Shown here: positions 10,769 through 19,838 of the stretch, piece after piece
How the letters are laid out: the number at the start of each line of letters is the position of its first letter
How positions within the stretch are numbered: the stretch's first letter is position 1
The notes under the pieces: generated by a model
The model's input: only the letters and a program-made list of their open reading frames with translations
Database searches by the model: none
Told to the model about the DNA's origin: nothing
Position numbers and translations under genes: made by a program
NCBI RefSeq assembly: GCF_002087235.1
Contig: NZ_MUIO01000040.1
Coordinates: forward strand, 1-64,000
Source: Pseudomonas floridensis
GTDB taxonomy: Bacteria > Pseudomonadota > Gammaproteobacteria > Pseudomonadales > Pseudomonadaceae
Length of the DNA stretch: 64,000 nt
Reading direction: 5' to 3'

Positions 10769-10846
10769 ATTGCAGTGCCTCGACCTTGCGTTTGCGACAA
10801 CGGTTGGCCGCCTCTTTCCGGCCTTTCAGTACAAAGGACTATTCAC

Positions 10847-12517
10847 ATGACCATGCTCAAAGATCCCTCGAACAAGTACCGCGCGTTTCCGACCATCGAT
10901 CTGCCTGACCGCACCTGGCCTTCCAAGACCATCAATGCGGCGCCGATCTGGTGCAGTTCAGACCTGCGCGACGGTAACCAGTCGCTGATCGAGCCCATGG
11001 ATGCGGTCAAGAAGCTGCGTTTCTGGAAAACGCTGGTCAGCGTCGGCGTCAAGGAAATCGAAGCTTCGTTTCCATCCGCCTCACAGACCGACTTCGACTT
11101 CGTGCGCACCCTGATCGAAGACGGCCACATCCCGGACGACACCACCATCCAGGTGCTGACCCAGGCTCGCGAAGACCTGATCGCCCGCACCTTCGAATCG
11201 CTGCGTGGCGCAAAGAAAGCCATCGTTCACCTGTATAACGCGACCAGCCCGTCGTTCCGCCGCATCGTGTTCAACCAGGACAAAGCCGGCGTGAAGGACA
11301 TTGCCGTCAATGCCGCCAAGCTGTTCGTGAAATACGCCGCTCAGCAGCCTGAAACCCAGTGGACCTTCGAATACTCGCCGGAAACCTTCAGCGCAACCGA
11401 GCTGGAATTCGCCAAGGAAGTCTGCGACGCGGTGATCGAGGTCTGGAACCCGACGCCTCAGAACAAAGTGATCCTGAACCTGCCTGCCACCGTTGAAGTC
11501 GCGACGCCGAATATCTATGCCGACCAGATCGAATGGTTCGGTCGCAACATCACGCGTCGTGACAGCGTGCTGATCAGCCTGCACACCCACAATGACCGTG
11601 GCACCGGCGTCGCCGCCACCGAGCTGGGCCTGATGGCGGGCGCGGATCGCGTCGAAGGCTGTCTGTTCGGCAACGGCGAGCGCACCGGTAACGTCGACCT
11701 GGTCACCGTCGCTCTGAACCTCTACACCCAGGGTATTAACCCTGAGCTGGATTTCTCGGACATCGACGGGGTGCGCAAGGTCGTTGAGGAATGCAACCAG
11801 ATCCCGGTTCACCCACGTCACCCGTACGTCGGCGACCTGGTCCACACCGCATTCTCCGGCTCGCACCAGGACGCTATCCGCAAGGGCTTCACTCAGCAGA
11901 AGGATGGCGAGCTGTGGGAAGTGCCTTACCTGCCGATCGACCCGGCCGACATCGGTCGCAGCTACGAGGCGGTAATCCGTGTCAACAGCCAGTCGGGCAA
12001 AGGTGGCATCACTTACCTGCTGGAACAGGAATACGGCATCTCGCTGCCGCGTCGCATGCAGATCGAGTTCAGCCAGGTGGTACAGGGTGAGACAGACCGC
12101 CTGGGCCTTGAGATGAGCGCCGAGCAGATTCATTCCCTGCTGCGTCGCGAATACCTGCAGGCCAATACGCCTTATGCGCTGATCAGCCACAAGTTGCAGG
12201 AAGAAAACGGCAACAGTTCGGTCGATGCCGAAGTCCATGTCGACGGCGAAACCCAGCACTGGCGCGGCAAGGGCAAGGGCGCGCTGGAAGCTCTGGTGGC
12301 CGGTCTGCCGATTGCGGTGGAGATCATGGACTACAACGAACACGCCATTGGTTCCGGCACAACGGCCAAGGCCGCTGCCTACATCGAGCTGCGTGTGAAT
12401 GGCGACAAAGCGGTACACGGCGTGGGCATCGATGAGAACATCACCACCGCCAGCTTCCGCGCGCTGTTCAGTGCGCTGAACCGCTCGCTGAGTCAGGCAC
12501 AAGCCAAAGCGGCCTGA
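10847..12517 (+). CDS. leuA: 2-isopropylmalate synthase (LeuA type 2)
   Basis: LeuA condenses acetyl-CoA with 2-oxoisovalerate, the first committed step of leucine synthesis. ATG 10847 has an AAAGGA ribosome binding site ten bases upstream and gives 556 residues, typical of the long LeuA2 form. The HMGL-like catalytic barrel includes [14 protein letters not shown] (near 35-48) with the catalytic Arg-Asp, and the [20 protein letters not shown] metal-binding region near 245-264. The C-terminal LeuA allosteric domain (about 435-550) is where leucine feedback acts. A leader peptide candidate lies upstream. Confidence 0.97.
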   Translation: MTMLKDPSNKYRAFPTIDLPDRTWPSKTINAAPIWCSSDLRDGNQSLIEPMDAVKKLRFWKTLVSVGVKEIEASFPSASQTDFDFVRTLIEDGHIPDDTTIQVLTQAREDLIARTFESLRGAKKAIVHLYNATSPSFRRIVFNQDKAGVKDIAVNAAKLFVKYAAQQPETQWTFEYSPETFSATELEFAKEVCDAVIEVWNPTPQNKVILNLPATVEVATPNIYADQIEWFGRNITRRDSVLISLHTHNDRGTGVAATELGLMAGADRVEGCLFGNGERTGNVDLVTVALNLYTQGINPELDFSDIDGVRKVVEECNQIPVHPRHPYVGDLVHTAFSGSHQDAIRKGFTQQKDGELWEVPYLPIDPADIGRSYEAVIRVNSQSGKGGITYLLEQEYGISLPRRMQIEFSQVVQGETDRLGLEMSAEQIHSLLRREYLQANTPYALISHKLQEENGNSSVDAEVHVDGETQHWRGKGKGALEALVAGLPIAVEIMDYNEHAIGSGTTAKAAAYIELRVNGDKAVHGVGIDENITTASFRALFSALNRSLSQAQAKAA

Positions 12518-12534
12518 GTGAACGATAGATAAGA

Positions 12535-12561
12535 GCAGCGGACACCGGTCCGCTGCCCTTT
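12535..12561 (+). terminator. Hairpin after leuA
   Basis: GCAGCGGAC/GTCCGCTGC form a perfect 9-bp stem with a 4-base loop, followed by CCCTTT. The T-run is short, so termination may be partial. Confidence 0.6.
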
Positions 12562-12891
12562 CGCTGACCTGAAACATCCCTCCCCGCCTTTCAACACGTG
12601 GCTTTGCGGGCGATTCCATTCTGCGCATGACCCTGTCCGTTTCGGCATAATCTTTTTTATTTATGCTGTGGTAGCATGCTGCCTTTGTTTCAGACTGACC
12701 CGAATCGAACAGCAACTCATAAGCTGAAGATGTCTGTCTGAATTGACCTGCCAGCTCCACCTTCCTATAAAACCAAGACGACTATTGCATTGTTTCCCGG
12801 ACGAAAAGAATGCACGGGCAGACCCTCCGTGCATTGAAAACAGCATCGGCCTCGTTAACGCCGAGCTGATCCAATCACATTTGGAGCGTTT
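12562..12891. other. Intergenic region with promoter and 5' UTR hairpin
   Basis: No gene is supported. TTGACC (12743-12748) and TATAAA (12766-12771) have a 17-base spacer and form a convincing sigma-70 promoter for the downstream gene. The transcript would have a 5' UTR of about 110 bases containing a perfect 9-bp hairpin, AATGCACGG (12809-12817) with CCGTGCATT (12827-12835), about 57 bases before the start codon. Confidence 0.6.
12743..12771 (+). promoter_or_regulatory. Sigma-70 promoter of the oxaloacetate decarboxylase gene
   Basis: TTGACC, 17 bases, TATAAA. Five of six bases match the consensus in each box. Confidence 0.65.
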
Positions 12892-13761
12892 ATGCCCAAG
12901 GCTTCCCATCAAGACCTGCGCCGCAGCTTTCGTGAGCTGACCTCGTCAAAATCCTGCTTTCACACCGCTTCGGTATTCGACCCCATGTCTGCGCGCATCG
13001 CCGCCGATCTGGGCTTTGAAGTCGGCATCCTGGGCGGCTCGGTCGCTTCGCTGCAAGTACTGGCAGCGCCTGATTTCGCCCTGATCACGCTCAGCGAGTT
13101 CGTCGAGCAGGCCACCCGCATCGGCCGTGTCGCACAGCTTCCCGTCATTGCAGACGCAGACCATGGTTACGGCAACGCCCTTAACGTCATGCGCACGGTC
13201 ACTGAGCTGGAACGCGCCGGTATCTCGGCCCTGACCATCGAAGACACCCTGCTGCCCGCGCAATTTGGCCGCAAGTCGACCGACCTGATTTCGACAGCCG
13301 AAGGCGTGGGCAAGATTCGCGCCGCCCTGGAAGCACGGGTCGATCCTGAAATGTCGATCTTCGCCCGCACCAACGCAGCGATCATTCCGGTTCAGGAAGC
13401 CATCAGCCGCGTGCAGCAGTACCAGAGCGCAGGCGCCGATGGCATCACCATCGTCGGCATCCGTGACTTTGATCACCTGGCGCAGATTTCCGAAGGCCTG
13501 ACCGTGCCACTGATGCTGGTCACATACGGAAATCCCGAGCTGCACGACAATGACCGTCTCGCTGAAATGGGCGTGCGGGTTTGCGTACATGGCCATGCAG
13601 CGTACTTCGCCGCCATCAAGGCGACGTACGATTGTCTGCGTGAACAGCGCCAGATTCTGGGCAGCACCTCGAACATGAGCGCGACCGAACTGACCCACAC
13701 CTACACCCAGCCGGAAGACTACGTGGAATGGGCGAAGAAGTTCATGAACGTCAACGAGTAA
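12892..13761 (+). CDS. Oxaloacetate decarboxylase, isocitrate lyase/PEP mutase superfamily
   Basis: The 289-residue protein matches the Pseudomonas PA4872-type oxaloacetate decarboxylase (EC 4.1.1.112), which converts oxaloacetate to pyruvate and CO2 in the cytosol. The metal-binding motif DADHGYGNA lies near residues 84-92. Other superfamily features are [22 protein letters not shown] near the N terminus and [10 protein letters not shown] near 113-122. The length fits the family. It is monocistronic, with its own promoter, a structured 5' UTR and a strong terminator. Another PEP-mutase-family activity is possible, but the PA4872-like assignment fits best. Confidence 0.85.
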   Translation: MPKASHQDLRRSFRELTSSKSCFHTASVFDPMSARIAADLGFEVGILGGSVASLQVLAAPDFALITLSEFVEQATRIGRVAQLPVIADADHGYGNALNVMRTVTELERAGISALTIEDTLLPAQFGRKSTDLISTAEGVGKIRAALEARVDPEMSIFARTNAAIIPVQEAISRVQQYQSAGADGITIVGIRDFDHLAQISEGLTVPLMLVTYGNPELHDNDRLAEMGVRVCVHGHAAYFAAIKATYDCLREQRQILGSTSNMSATELTHTYTQPEDYVEWAKKFMNVNE

Positions 13762-13791
13762 GCCCGACGCCACGGCAGTAACGCAGAAATC

Positions 13792-13829
13792 AAAAAGCCT
13801 CCCTCTCGTTCAAGAGGGAGGCTTTTTTT
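13792..13829. terminator. Bidirectional terminator
   Basis: AAAAAGCCTCCCTCT and AGAGGGAGGCTTTTTTT form a perfect long stem around CGTTCA, with A-run and T-run flanks. It serves the upstream plus-strand gene and the convergent gene at 13867. Confidence 0.9.
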
Positions 13830-13866
13830 CAAGCTCGTTTCTTCGCGGATGGTCGCGAGAAGCGCA

Positions 13867-14298
13867 TCAAGCCTTGGTGTTGACGCCGCCTTGAGTCTGC
13901 AATTGCAACAACGTGCCTTGCAGAGTCTGCAACGAGGCGCTGGTGGCCATGATTTGTGCCTGGATCGCCATCGCTCGCTGAGCCTTCTCTTCCGGCGTGC
14001 CTTGACTGCTTTGCGCTGCCGCCAGTTGAGCCTGCTGTTGAGCCAGTTGCTTCTGAGCCTGCTTGATCTGCTCTTTGATCTTATCGATAGTGGACTCGAG
14101 TGCCGAGCTGCTGGAACCGCCCACAGTGCCGCCTTCAGCCGTCCCGGCCACTTTGGCCCCTTCCAGAGACACTTCCGTCGTCTTCTTCTCATCATCCTGG
14201 GTGGCAGCGGCGTTTGCTGCCTGTGCTTCCTGGTTTTTAACCGTTACCGAAAGCGAACTCGAGTAAGCACTTAGCGTGGATGTATTGATAGTAGTCAT
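13867..14298 (-). CDS. FlxA-like, Gln/Ala-rich coiled-coil protein
   Basis: ATG 14298 (MTTINTSTLSAYSSSL) has an AGGAG site 7 bases upstream and gives 143 residues; a longer frame from 14355 is not supported. The N-terminal half is Ser/Thr/Ala-rich and looks disordered. Residues about 80-135 form a strongly heptad-like coiled coil (KIKEQIKQAQKQLAQQQAQL). This resembles FlxA-like proteins found near or co-regulated with flagellar or surface genes. The function is unknown. There is no signal peptide. Its neighbours (nitrilase, aminotransferase) do not suggest a role. Confidence 0.7.
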   Translation of the reverse strand: MTTINTSTLSAYSSSLSVTVKNQEAQAANAAATQDDEKKTTEVSLEGAKVAGTAEGGTVGGSSSSALESTIDKIKEQIKQAQKQLAQQQAQLAAAQSSQGTPEEKAQRAMAIQAQIMATSASLQTLQGTLLQLQTQGGVNTKA

Positions 14299-14355
14299 GA
14301 CGCTCTCCTGGGGGTTTGCGAACGCTATCGGCCGCCATGAAACATTCTGAAGCAT

Positions 14356-15147
14356 TTATTTGATAATAAATGCATCAGCGTCCAGCCCGGCCGGAAAGCG
14401 TGTCCGATAGGCGTGCAGATCACCCGCATTGAGGGCTGCCTGAAAAACCCCGTCCGCCTCGCCAGCGCTGAGCAGGCTCTCGCCGTGGAAGTCCAGCACC
14501 TGACTGTCACCTGTATAGGCAAAGCCCTTGCCGTCGGTCCCGATACGATTCACCGCCGCCACGTAACACAGGTTTTCAATTGCCCTGGCGGGCAGTAAGC
14601 GGTTCCAGTGCAGGCGACGGGCACCCGGCCAATTGGCGGTGTACAGCAGCAGATCGGTGTCCTGCGCATCGCGACTCCAGACCGGGAATCGCAGGTCGTA
14701 ACAAATCAAAGGACGGATACGCCAGCCCTTGAGTTCGAACATCACCTGACGCTCGCCCGGCGTGTAATGCTCATGCTCGCCCGCCATGCGGAACAGGTGA
14801 CGCTTGTCGTAATGCAGCAACTGCCCGTCGGGACGCGCCCACAACAATCGATTGCGATGACTGCCATCGGCAGCGCGAATGATCACGCTGCCAGTAATGA
14901 CCGCATCGATGCGCCTGGCCTGCTCCAGCAACCATGCCGACGCGGGACCGGCTTCAGGCTCGGCAAGCACCTCGGACTCCATCGAGAATCCGGTGGTGAA
15001 CATCTCCGGCAGGATCACCAGATCGGCACCCCGCGCCTGATCGAGCAGAGGCTCGAAATGTTCCAGATTGGCGTCGCGGTCATGCCAGACCAGCGTGGTC
15101 TGGATCAGAGCGATGTTCAGGTTCGGTAGCTGACTCAGATCGCGCAT
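14356..15147 (-). CDS. Omega-amidase/nitrilase-family hydrolase (YafV type)
   Basis: ATG 15147 (MRDLSQLPNLNIALIQTTL) gives 263 residues. The Glu-Lys-Cys nitrilase triad is visible: Glu in LPEMFTTGFSM, Lys in DKRHLFRMAGE, Cys in ICYDLRFPVW. HEHYTPG is characteristic of the YafV/Nit2 omega-amidase group, which hydrolyses 2-oxoglutaramate or 2-oxosuccinamate made by glutamine transamination. The gene overlaps the end of the upstream aminotransferase by 13 bases. The pair therefore forms a glutamine transaminase/omega-amidase (methionine salvage-type) operon, which supports the call. Confidence 0.9.
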   Translation of the reverse strand: MRDLSQLPNLNIALIQTTLVWHDRDANLEHFEPLLDQARGADLVILPEMFTTGFSMESEVLAEPEAGPASAWLLEQARRIDAVITGSVIIRAADGSHRNRLLWARPDGQLLHYDKRHLFRMAGEHEHYTPGERQVMFELKGWRIRPLICYDLRFPVWSRDAQDTDLLLYTANWPGARRLHWNRLLPARAIENLCYVAAVNRIGTDGKGFAYTGDSQVLDFHGESLLSAGEADGVFQAALNAGDLHAYRTRFPAGLDADAFIIK

Positions 15148-16283
15148 AGTTTCTCCGCCGCCTGACGCAGCGTTTCCTCTTGTTTGGCGAAGCACAGACG
15201 GATCAGTCGCTGGCCTTCAGGCGGACTCTGGTAGAACACCGAGATAGGAATACTTGCCACGCCATGCTCACGGGTCATCCACAACGCCATGTCGACGTCA
15301 TTGAGGTCGGGGCGTATCTGCGAGTAGTCCACCAATTGAAAATAGGTGCCGCCGACTCGCTCGAAACTGAAACGCGAACCTGCCAGTTGGTCGCAGAAAT
15401 AATCGCGTTTGGCCTGATAGAAGGCCGGCAGCTCATCGACATGCTCGGGATGCGCGGCCATGAAATCAGCCAGTGCGAACTGCAGTGGCGTTACCCCGCA
15501 GAAACTCACGTACTGATGAACCTTGCGCATCTCGGCCGTCAGCGCGGGCGGTGCCACCACATAACCGGTTTTCCAGCCGGTGACGTGGTAGGTCTTGCCG
15601 AACGAGCTGACCACGAACGCACGCTGATACAGCGCCTCATGGTCCAGCACACTGACATGACGCTGGCCGTCGAACACCAGATGCTCGTAGACCTCATCGC
15701 TGAGCAGGTAAATATCACGCTCGGCAATCAACGCCGCCAGCCGATCAAGCTCGGCGTGGCTGATCAGTGCACCGCTGGGATTGTGCGGGCTGTTGATGAC
15801 GATCATGCGTGTGCGCGGGCTCAGGGCGTCGGTCAGCTTCTGCCAGTCGATGGCGAAATCATCCAGCCCCAGTTGTACGTGAACGCAGCGTCCACCGGCG
15901 AGTTCGACCGCAGGCTCATAGCTGTCATAGCACGGGTCGAAAATGATCACCTCGTCGCCGGGACGAATGACCGTCTGCACCGCACAGAAAATCCCTTGGG
16001 TCGCGCCCGGCGTAATGGTGATTTCCGTGTCCGCATCGACCGCGCGCCCATAGCTGCGGGCGATTTTGGCAGCCACCTGCTGACGCAGCGCGGGCAGGCC
16101 GGTCATCGGCGAATATTGATTGTGACCTTGCATGACATGACGGCAGACCGCGTCGCGCAGCGCCTGCGGGCCATCGAAATCGGGAAACCCTTGAGACAGG
16201 TTGATGGCACCGGTTTCGGCAGCCAGTTGTGACATGACGGTGAAGATGGTGGTGCCCACATTAGGCAGCTTGCTGTCGATCAT
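15135..16283 (-). CDS. Methionine/glutamine-type aminotransferase (YbdL-like)
   Basis: ATG 16283 (MIDSKLPNVGTTIFTVMSQ) with AAAGGG upstream gives 382 residues; the longer frame runs into the terminator at 16355-16382. It is a fold-type I PLP enzyme: NSPHNPSGA, SDEVYEHLVFDG and the PLP lysine in SSFGKTYHVTGWKTGY (near 235). The closest family is YbdL/glutamine transaminase K, which transaminates 4-methylthio-2-oxobutyrate and glutamine. Coupling with the following omega-amidase gene makes the reaction irreversible. The assignment to this subfamily rests on the neighbour and on overall similarity. Confidence 0.9.
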   Translation of the reverse strand: MIDSKLPNVGTTIFTVMSQLAAETGAINLSQGFPDFDGPQALRDAVCRHVMQGHNQYSPMTGLPALRQQVAAKIARSYGRAVDADTEITITPGATQGIFCAVQTVIRPGDEVIIFDPCYDSYEPAVELAGGRCVHVQLGLDDFAIDWQKLTDALSPRTRMIVINSPHNPSGALISHAELDRLAALIAERDIYLLSDEVYEHLVFDGQRHVSVLDHEALYQRAFVVSSFGKTYHVTGWKTGYVVAPPALTAEMRKVHQYVSFCGVTPLQFALADFMAAHPEHVDELPAFYQAKRDYFCDQLAGSRFSFERVGGTYFQLVDYSQIRPDLNDVDMALWMTREHGVASIPISVFYQSPPEGQRLIRLCFAKQEETLRQAAEKLCAI

Positions 16284-16354
16284 GGAGCCCTTTCCCTGCA
16301 ATCCCCCGGCACCACGGCGGCACGGGTCAGGCAGGATAGCCCAAGGAGCGCGCA

Positions 16355-16382
16355 TAAAAAAAGGCACCAGAGGTGCCTTTTT
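16355..16382. terminator. Bidirectional terminator between der and the aminotransferase
   Basis: AAAAAAAGGCACC-AGA-GGTGCCTTTTT, a perfect stem with A/T runs on both sides. Confidence 0.85.
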
Positions 16383-16403
16383 CGTACATTTCCTACAGAC
16401 CAT

Positions 16404-17873
16404 TCAGCGCTTGTCGCGGCGCTTCTTGTCGGCTTTCTTGTGGTGCGACATCATCCGACGCTTCTTGTTGACCTGGCGGTCCGTCAGCGTGTTCTTGTTG
16501 CCTTCGTACGGGTTCTCGCCGCCCTTGAACTCGATACGGATCGGCGTACCGACCAGTTTGAGCACACGGCGGTAGGTGTTCTCCAGGTAGCGAACGTAGG
16601 ACTTCGGCACCTTCTCGACCTGGTTGCCATGGATCACGATCAATGGCGGGTTCGCACCACCCAGGTGAGCGTAGCGCAGCTTGATGCGGCGGCTGCCAAC
16701 CATCGGCGGCGCATGCTCGCTGACTGCGTCTTCCAGAATCTGGGTCAGACGGCTGGTCGGCCAGCGGGTGACGGCGGATTTGAACGAGTTCTGTACCGAC
16801 TGATACAGGTTGCCCACGCCCGTGCCGTGCAGAGCCGAGATGAAGTGAATGTCGGCGAAATCGACGAAGAACAGACGACGTTCCAGCTCGACCTTCACGT
16901 AATCGCGTTCGCCCGGCGTCATGCCGTCCCACTTGTTGAGCGCGATGACCAGCGCACGACCGGCTTCGAGCGCGAAGCCCAGCAGGTTGAGATCGTGATC
17001 GACCACACCTTCGCGGGCATCCATCACGAAGATCACCACGTTGGCGTCCTTGATGGCCTGCAGCGTCTTGACCACCGAGAACTTTTCAACTTCTTCGTGG
17101 ATCTTGCCGCGCTTGCGCACACCGGCGGTGTCGATCAGCGTGTACTTCTCTTCGTTACGCTCGAAGGGAATGTAGATACTGTCACGAGTGGTGCCAGGCT
17201 GATCGTAGACGATGACCCGGTCTTCACCTAGCATGCGGTTGACCAGCGTCGATTTGCCGACGTTGGGGCGACCGATGATCGCGATCTTGATGCCGTCCTT
17301 CTCGCTCGGCCCCGGAATGCGCTTGGCTTCCTCGCCTTCGGCAACCTCTTCGACTTCACCGTCTTCAAGGTCGTCTTCGTCGCGAGGGAATTCGCGCAGA
17401 GCAATTTCCAGCATCTGCGAGATGCCGCGACCGTGCGCGCCAGCTACCGGAATGGCATCGCCCAGACCCATCGGGCTGAACTCGGCACGGGCCAGGTTCT
17501 CGTCGATGTTGTCGATCTTGTTGGCGACCACATAGGAACGCTTGTTACGTTTGCGCAGGTGCTCGCCGATCATCTGGTCGGCAGCGGTGTAGCCTGCTCG
17601 GGCGTCTACAAGAAACAGCACCACATCGGCTTCTTCGATGGCCAGCAGCGACTGCTCGGCCATCTTTTCGTCCATGCCATGCTCGTCACCGGAGATACCA
17701 CCGGTGTCGATCAGAATGTAGGAGCGCCCCTGCCACTTCGCCTCTCCGTATTGGCGATCACGGGTAAGACCGGACAGATCGCCGACAATAGCGTCGCGGG
17801 TCCTGGTCAGGCGGTTGAACATGGTGGACTTGCCGACGTTCGGTCGACCCACCAGGGCGATTACGGGAACCAT
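16404..17873 (-). CDS. der: Ribosome-assembly GTPase Der (EngA)
   Basis: Der is an essential double-GTPase needed for 50S ribosomal subunit maturation. ATG 17873 ([17 protein letters not shown]) with GGAG upstream gives 489 residues; an upstream GTG at 17885 would add four residues. Two G domains are visible, each with GRPNVGKST, a DTGG/DTAG switch and NKID or NKWD. A C-terminal KH-like domain follows, with a basic tail ending [11 protein letters not shown]. It lies downstream of bamB, separated by a terminator and a series of hairpins. Confidence 0.97.
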   Translation of the reverse strand: MVPVIALVGRPNVGKSTMFNRLTRTRDAIVGDLSGLTRDRQYGEAKWQGRSYILIDTGGISGDEHGMDEKMAEQSLLAIEEADVVLFLVDARAGYTAADQMIGEHLRKRNKRSYVVANKIDNIDENLARAEFSPMGLGDAIPVAGAHGRGISQMLEIALREFPRDEDDLEDGEVEEVAEGEEAKRIPGPSEKDGIKIAIIGRPNVGKSTLVNRMLGEDRVIVYDQPGTTRDSIYIPFERNEEKYTLIDTAGVRKRGKIHEEVEKFSVVKTLQAIKDANVVIFVMDAREGVVDHDLNLLGFALEAGRALVIALNKWDGMTPGERDYVKVELERRLFFVDFADIHFISALHGTGVGNLYQSVQNSFKSAVTRWPTSRLTQILEDAVSEHAPPMVGSRRIKLRYAHLGGANPPLIVIHGNQVEKVPKSYVRYLENTYRRVLKLVGTPIRIEFKGGENPYEGNKNTLTDRQVNKKRRMMSHHKKADKKRRDKR

Positions 17874-17904
17874 GCGGCTCTCCACTTCGTTATTTCAGAA
17901 AATA

Positions 17905-17998
17905 CAAAAGCCGCTGCAGGGCAGCGGCCGGAGTTCGGGGCGGTGCCAAAAGGCACCGCGGCCTTGCCTGGGCAAGGTCGCCAGAGGCCTGAGGCCTC
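17905..17998. repeat. Cluster of four hairpins between bamB and der, first one a terminator
   Basis: On the minus strand GCCGCTGC/GCAGCGGC followed by TTTTGTATTTT (17905-17928) is a terminator for the bamB transcript. Upstream of it lie three more perfect stems: GCGGTGCC-AAAA-GGCACCGC (17940-17959), CCTTGCC-TG-GGCAAGG (17962-17977) and GAGGCC-TGA-GGCCTC (17984-17998). All four sit within 94 bases. Confidence 0.75.
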
Positions 17999-18010
17999 CA
18001 GCTTGGACAC

Positions 18011-19165
18011 TCATTGCTTGACGGTCAGGGCTTCCAGTTTGCCGCTGTTGCCGTACACGTAAATCATGTCACCAACCACCAGCGGACGGGCACGCAGGCC
18101 GTCGCTGTCGATACGCTGACGACCCACGAACCGACCATCCACCTGGCTCAACAGGTGAAGATAGCCTTCCATGTCGCCGACCGCTACATAGCTGGAATAC
18201 ACTTCCGGCGCGCCCAACTGGCGGCGGGCCAGAGATTCATTGCTCCACAGTGCGGAGGAAGAACGCTCGTCGATGCCTTCGACCGTTCCGGAAGCCAGGG
18301 TCGCGTAAACGCTGCCGAAGCCTTGGGCAACGCCCGAGTAGCTGGACGCGTCACGCTGCCAGAGCACACGACCGCTTTCCAGTTCCAGACCGGCAACACG
18401 GCCCTGATAGGTCGCGACATACAGTGTACCGCCGGACAGCAGCAAACCGCCGTCGATGTCGACTACACGGTCCAGCTCCGAACGACCTTGCGGGATCGCA
18501 ACACGCTGCTCCCAGATCGGCACGCCATTGGAAATGTCCAGCGCGACCACCTTGCCGGTGGACAGGCCTGCGACCGCCAGACGATTGGTCGCCAGCGGAG
18601 CACCCGTGCCACGCAGGGTCAGGACCGCAGGCGTGCTTTCATAGATCCAGAGCTGGGAACCGGTAGAGGCATCAAAGCCAACGACGCGATCGTCCTGAGT
18701 CTGAACAACGACAACACTGCCGTTGGTAGCAGGCGGGGCCAGCACTTCGCTGGTCACGCGAGCGCGCCATTTTTCTTCGCCGGACGCGGCGTCCATGGCA
18801 ATCACTTCACCCTTGAGGGTGCCGATCATCACCAGCCCGTAACCCACGCCTACAGCACCGGATACCGGAAGCTCGAGATCCTTTTTCCAGATCACGTCAC
18901 CGGTCAGACGATCCAGCGACACGACTTCGCCCGTCACATCGGCGGCATAGATACGATCACCGTCGATGGCCGGGACCAGCATGTTGTAGGTCTTGCCCTG
19001 ACCGTCACCGATTGAACGGCTCCACTGCTTCTGCAGGACCACCTCTTCCTTGAAATCGGTCAGCTCGGCCGGCGGCAGTTCTTTCTTGCTGTTGCTGCTG
19101 CAACCCGCGGCCAGAATGGCCAGAGCCAGCAATGCTGCATGTTTCCAACGAATCACGTCACGCAT
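18011..19165 (-). CDS. bamB: Outer-membrane assembly lipoprotein BamB
   Basis: BamB is an accessory lipoprotein of the BAM complex that inserts beta-barrel proteins in the outer membrane. The 384-residue protein has a type II signal peptide with lipobox LAAGC (Cys22) and a PQQ-like eight-bladed beta-propeller with repeated motifs such as GDVIWKKDL, GEEKWRA and GSQLWIYES. Its start overlaps the end of the upstream YfgM-like gene by 8 bases, the order hisS-yfgM-bamB-der being standard in gammaproteobacteria. Confidence 0.97.
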   Translation of the reverse strand: MRDVIRWKHAALLALAILAAGCSSNSKKELPPAELTDFKEEVVLQKQWSRSIGDGQGKTYNMLVPAIDGDRIYAADVTGEVVSLDRLTGDVIWKKDLELPVSGAVGVGYGLVMIGTLKGEVIAMDAASGEEKWRARVTSEVLAPPATNGSVVVVQTQDDRVVGFDASTGSQLWIYESTPAVLTLRGTGAPLATNRLAVAGLSTGKVVALDISNGVPIWEQRVAIPQGRSELDRVVDIDGGLLLSGGTLYVATYQGRVAGLELESGRVLWQRDASSYSGVAQGFGSVYATLASGTVEGIDERSSSALWSNESLARRQLGAPEVYSSYVAVGDMEGYLHLLSQVDGRFVGRQRIDSDGLRARPLVVGDMIYVYGNSGKLEALTVKQ

Positions 19166-19799
19166 CCCCTTTCGCCAGATCGTCGAGCTTCATTTGCAGG
19201 CCGCCGACCGCTGCTTCTTCAGACAGGGCGGATTTGGCCTTTTGGTATGCAGCATACGCCTCGTCGGTACGACCCAGCTGAACCAGCAGATCACCCTTGA
19301 GTTCTTCACGGCTGGCCAGGAACGATTTATCAGCATCGCCCGTCAGCAGTTTCAGCGCGTCATCAGCCTTGTTCTGGGCAGCCAGCACGCGAGCCAGACG
19401 CTGACGGGCAATTTCACCCAGCGTATCGTTGGCAGGCTTGTCGGCAACCGTCTTCAGCTCGGCCGCGGCGTCGTCGAGTTTACCGGCATCGACGGCAACT
19501 TTCGCGACAAAAAGGCTGCCGTACTGGGCATAAGTCGTACCGCCGTACTCGCTTTTCAGCTTGCCGGAGATCTCGGCGACACGGGTTGTATCTGCCTGGC
19601 CACTTGGCGTCAGCGCGGTTTCGAGCAATTGCTGATAGAGCATCGAGGCGCCTTGCGACTGGCTGGCCTGATATCTCTGCCAGAACTGCCAGCCGAGGAC
19701 CACGATCAGCGCCAGCACAGCGCCCACGACCAGGGGTTTGCCGTTGCGCTGCCACCAGTCTTTCATTACCGCCAGCTCTTCATCTTCGGAACTCGACAC
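19158..19799 (-). CDS. YfgM-like inner-membrane TPR protein
   Basis: The 213-residue protein has a cytosolic acidic N terminus (MSSSEDEELAVMKDWWQRNGK), one transmembrane helix (about residues 22-42) and a periplasmic TPR-like helical domain of the TPR_21 family. In E. coli, YfgM associates with PpiD and the Sec translocon and takes part in periplasmic chaperone networks. It sits between hisS and bamB with tight spacing, so co-transcription is likely. The call rests on topology plus conserved gene order. Confidence 0.88.
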   Translation of the reverse strand: MSSSEDEELAVMKDWWQRNGKPLVVGAVLALIVVLGWQFWQRYQASQSQGASMLYQQLLETALTPSGQADTTRVAEISGKLKSEYGGTTYAQYGSLFVAKVAVDAGKLDDAAAELKTVADKPANDTLGEIARQRLARVLAAQNKADDALKLLTGDADKSFLASREELKGDLLVQLGRTDEAYAAYQKAKSALSEEAAVGGLQMKLDDLAKGDA

Positions 19800-19838
19800 C
19801 CCAATACTCCTATTCGCTAAAACGGCTGTTAATCAGCT

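Noticed and set aside
10498..10908. A 136-codon plus-strand frame overlapping the leuA start
   Set aside because: It overlaps the leuA start, has low-complexity composition, no ribosome binding site and no recognisable family.
12661..12912. Minus-strand 83-codon frame opposite the 5' UTR of the oxaloacetate decarboxylase gene
   Set aside because: It runs antisense through the promoter and into the start of the next gene, with no family match or ribosome binding site.
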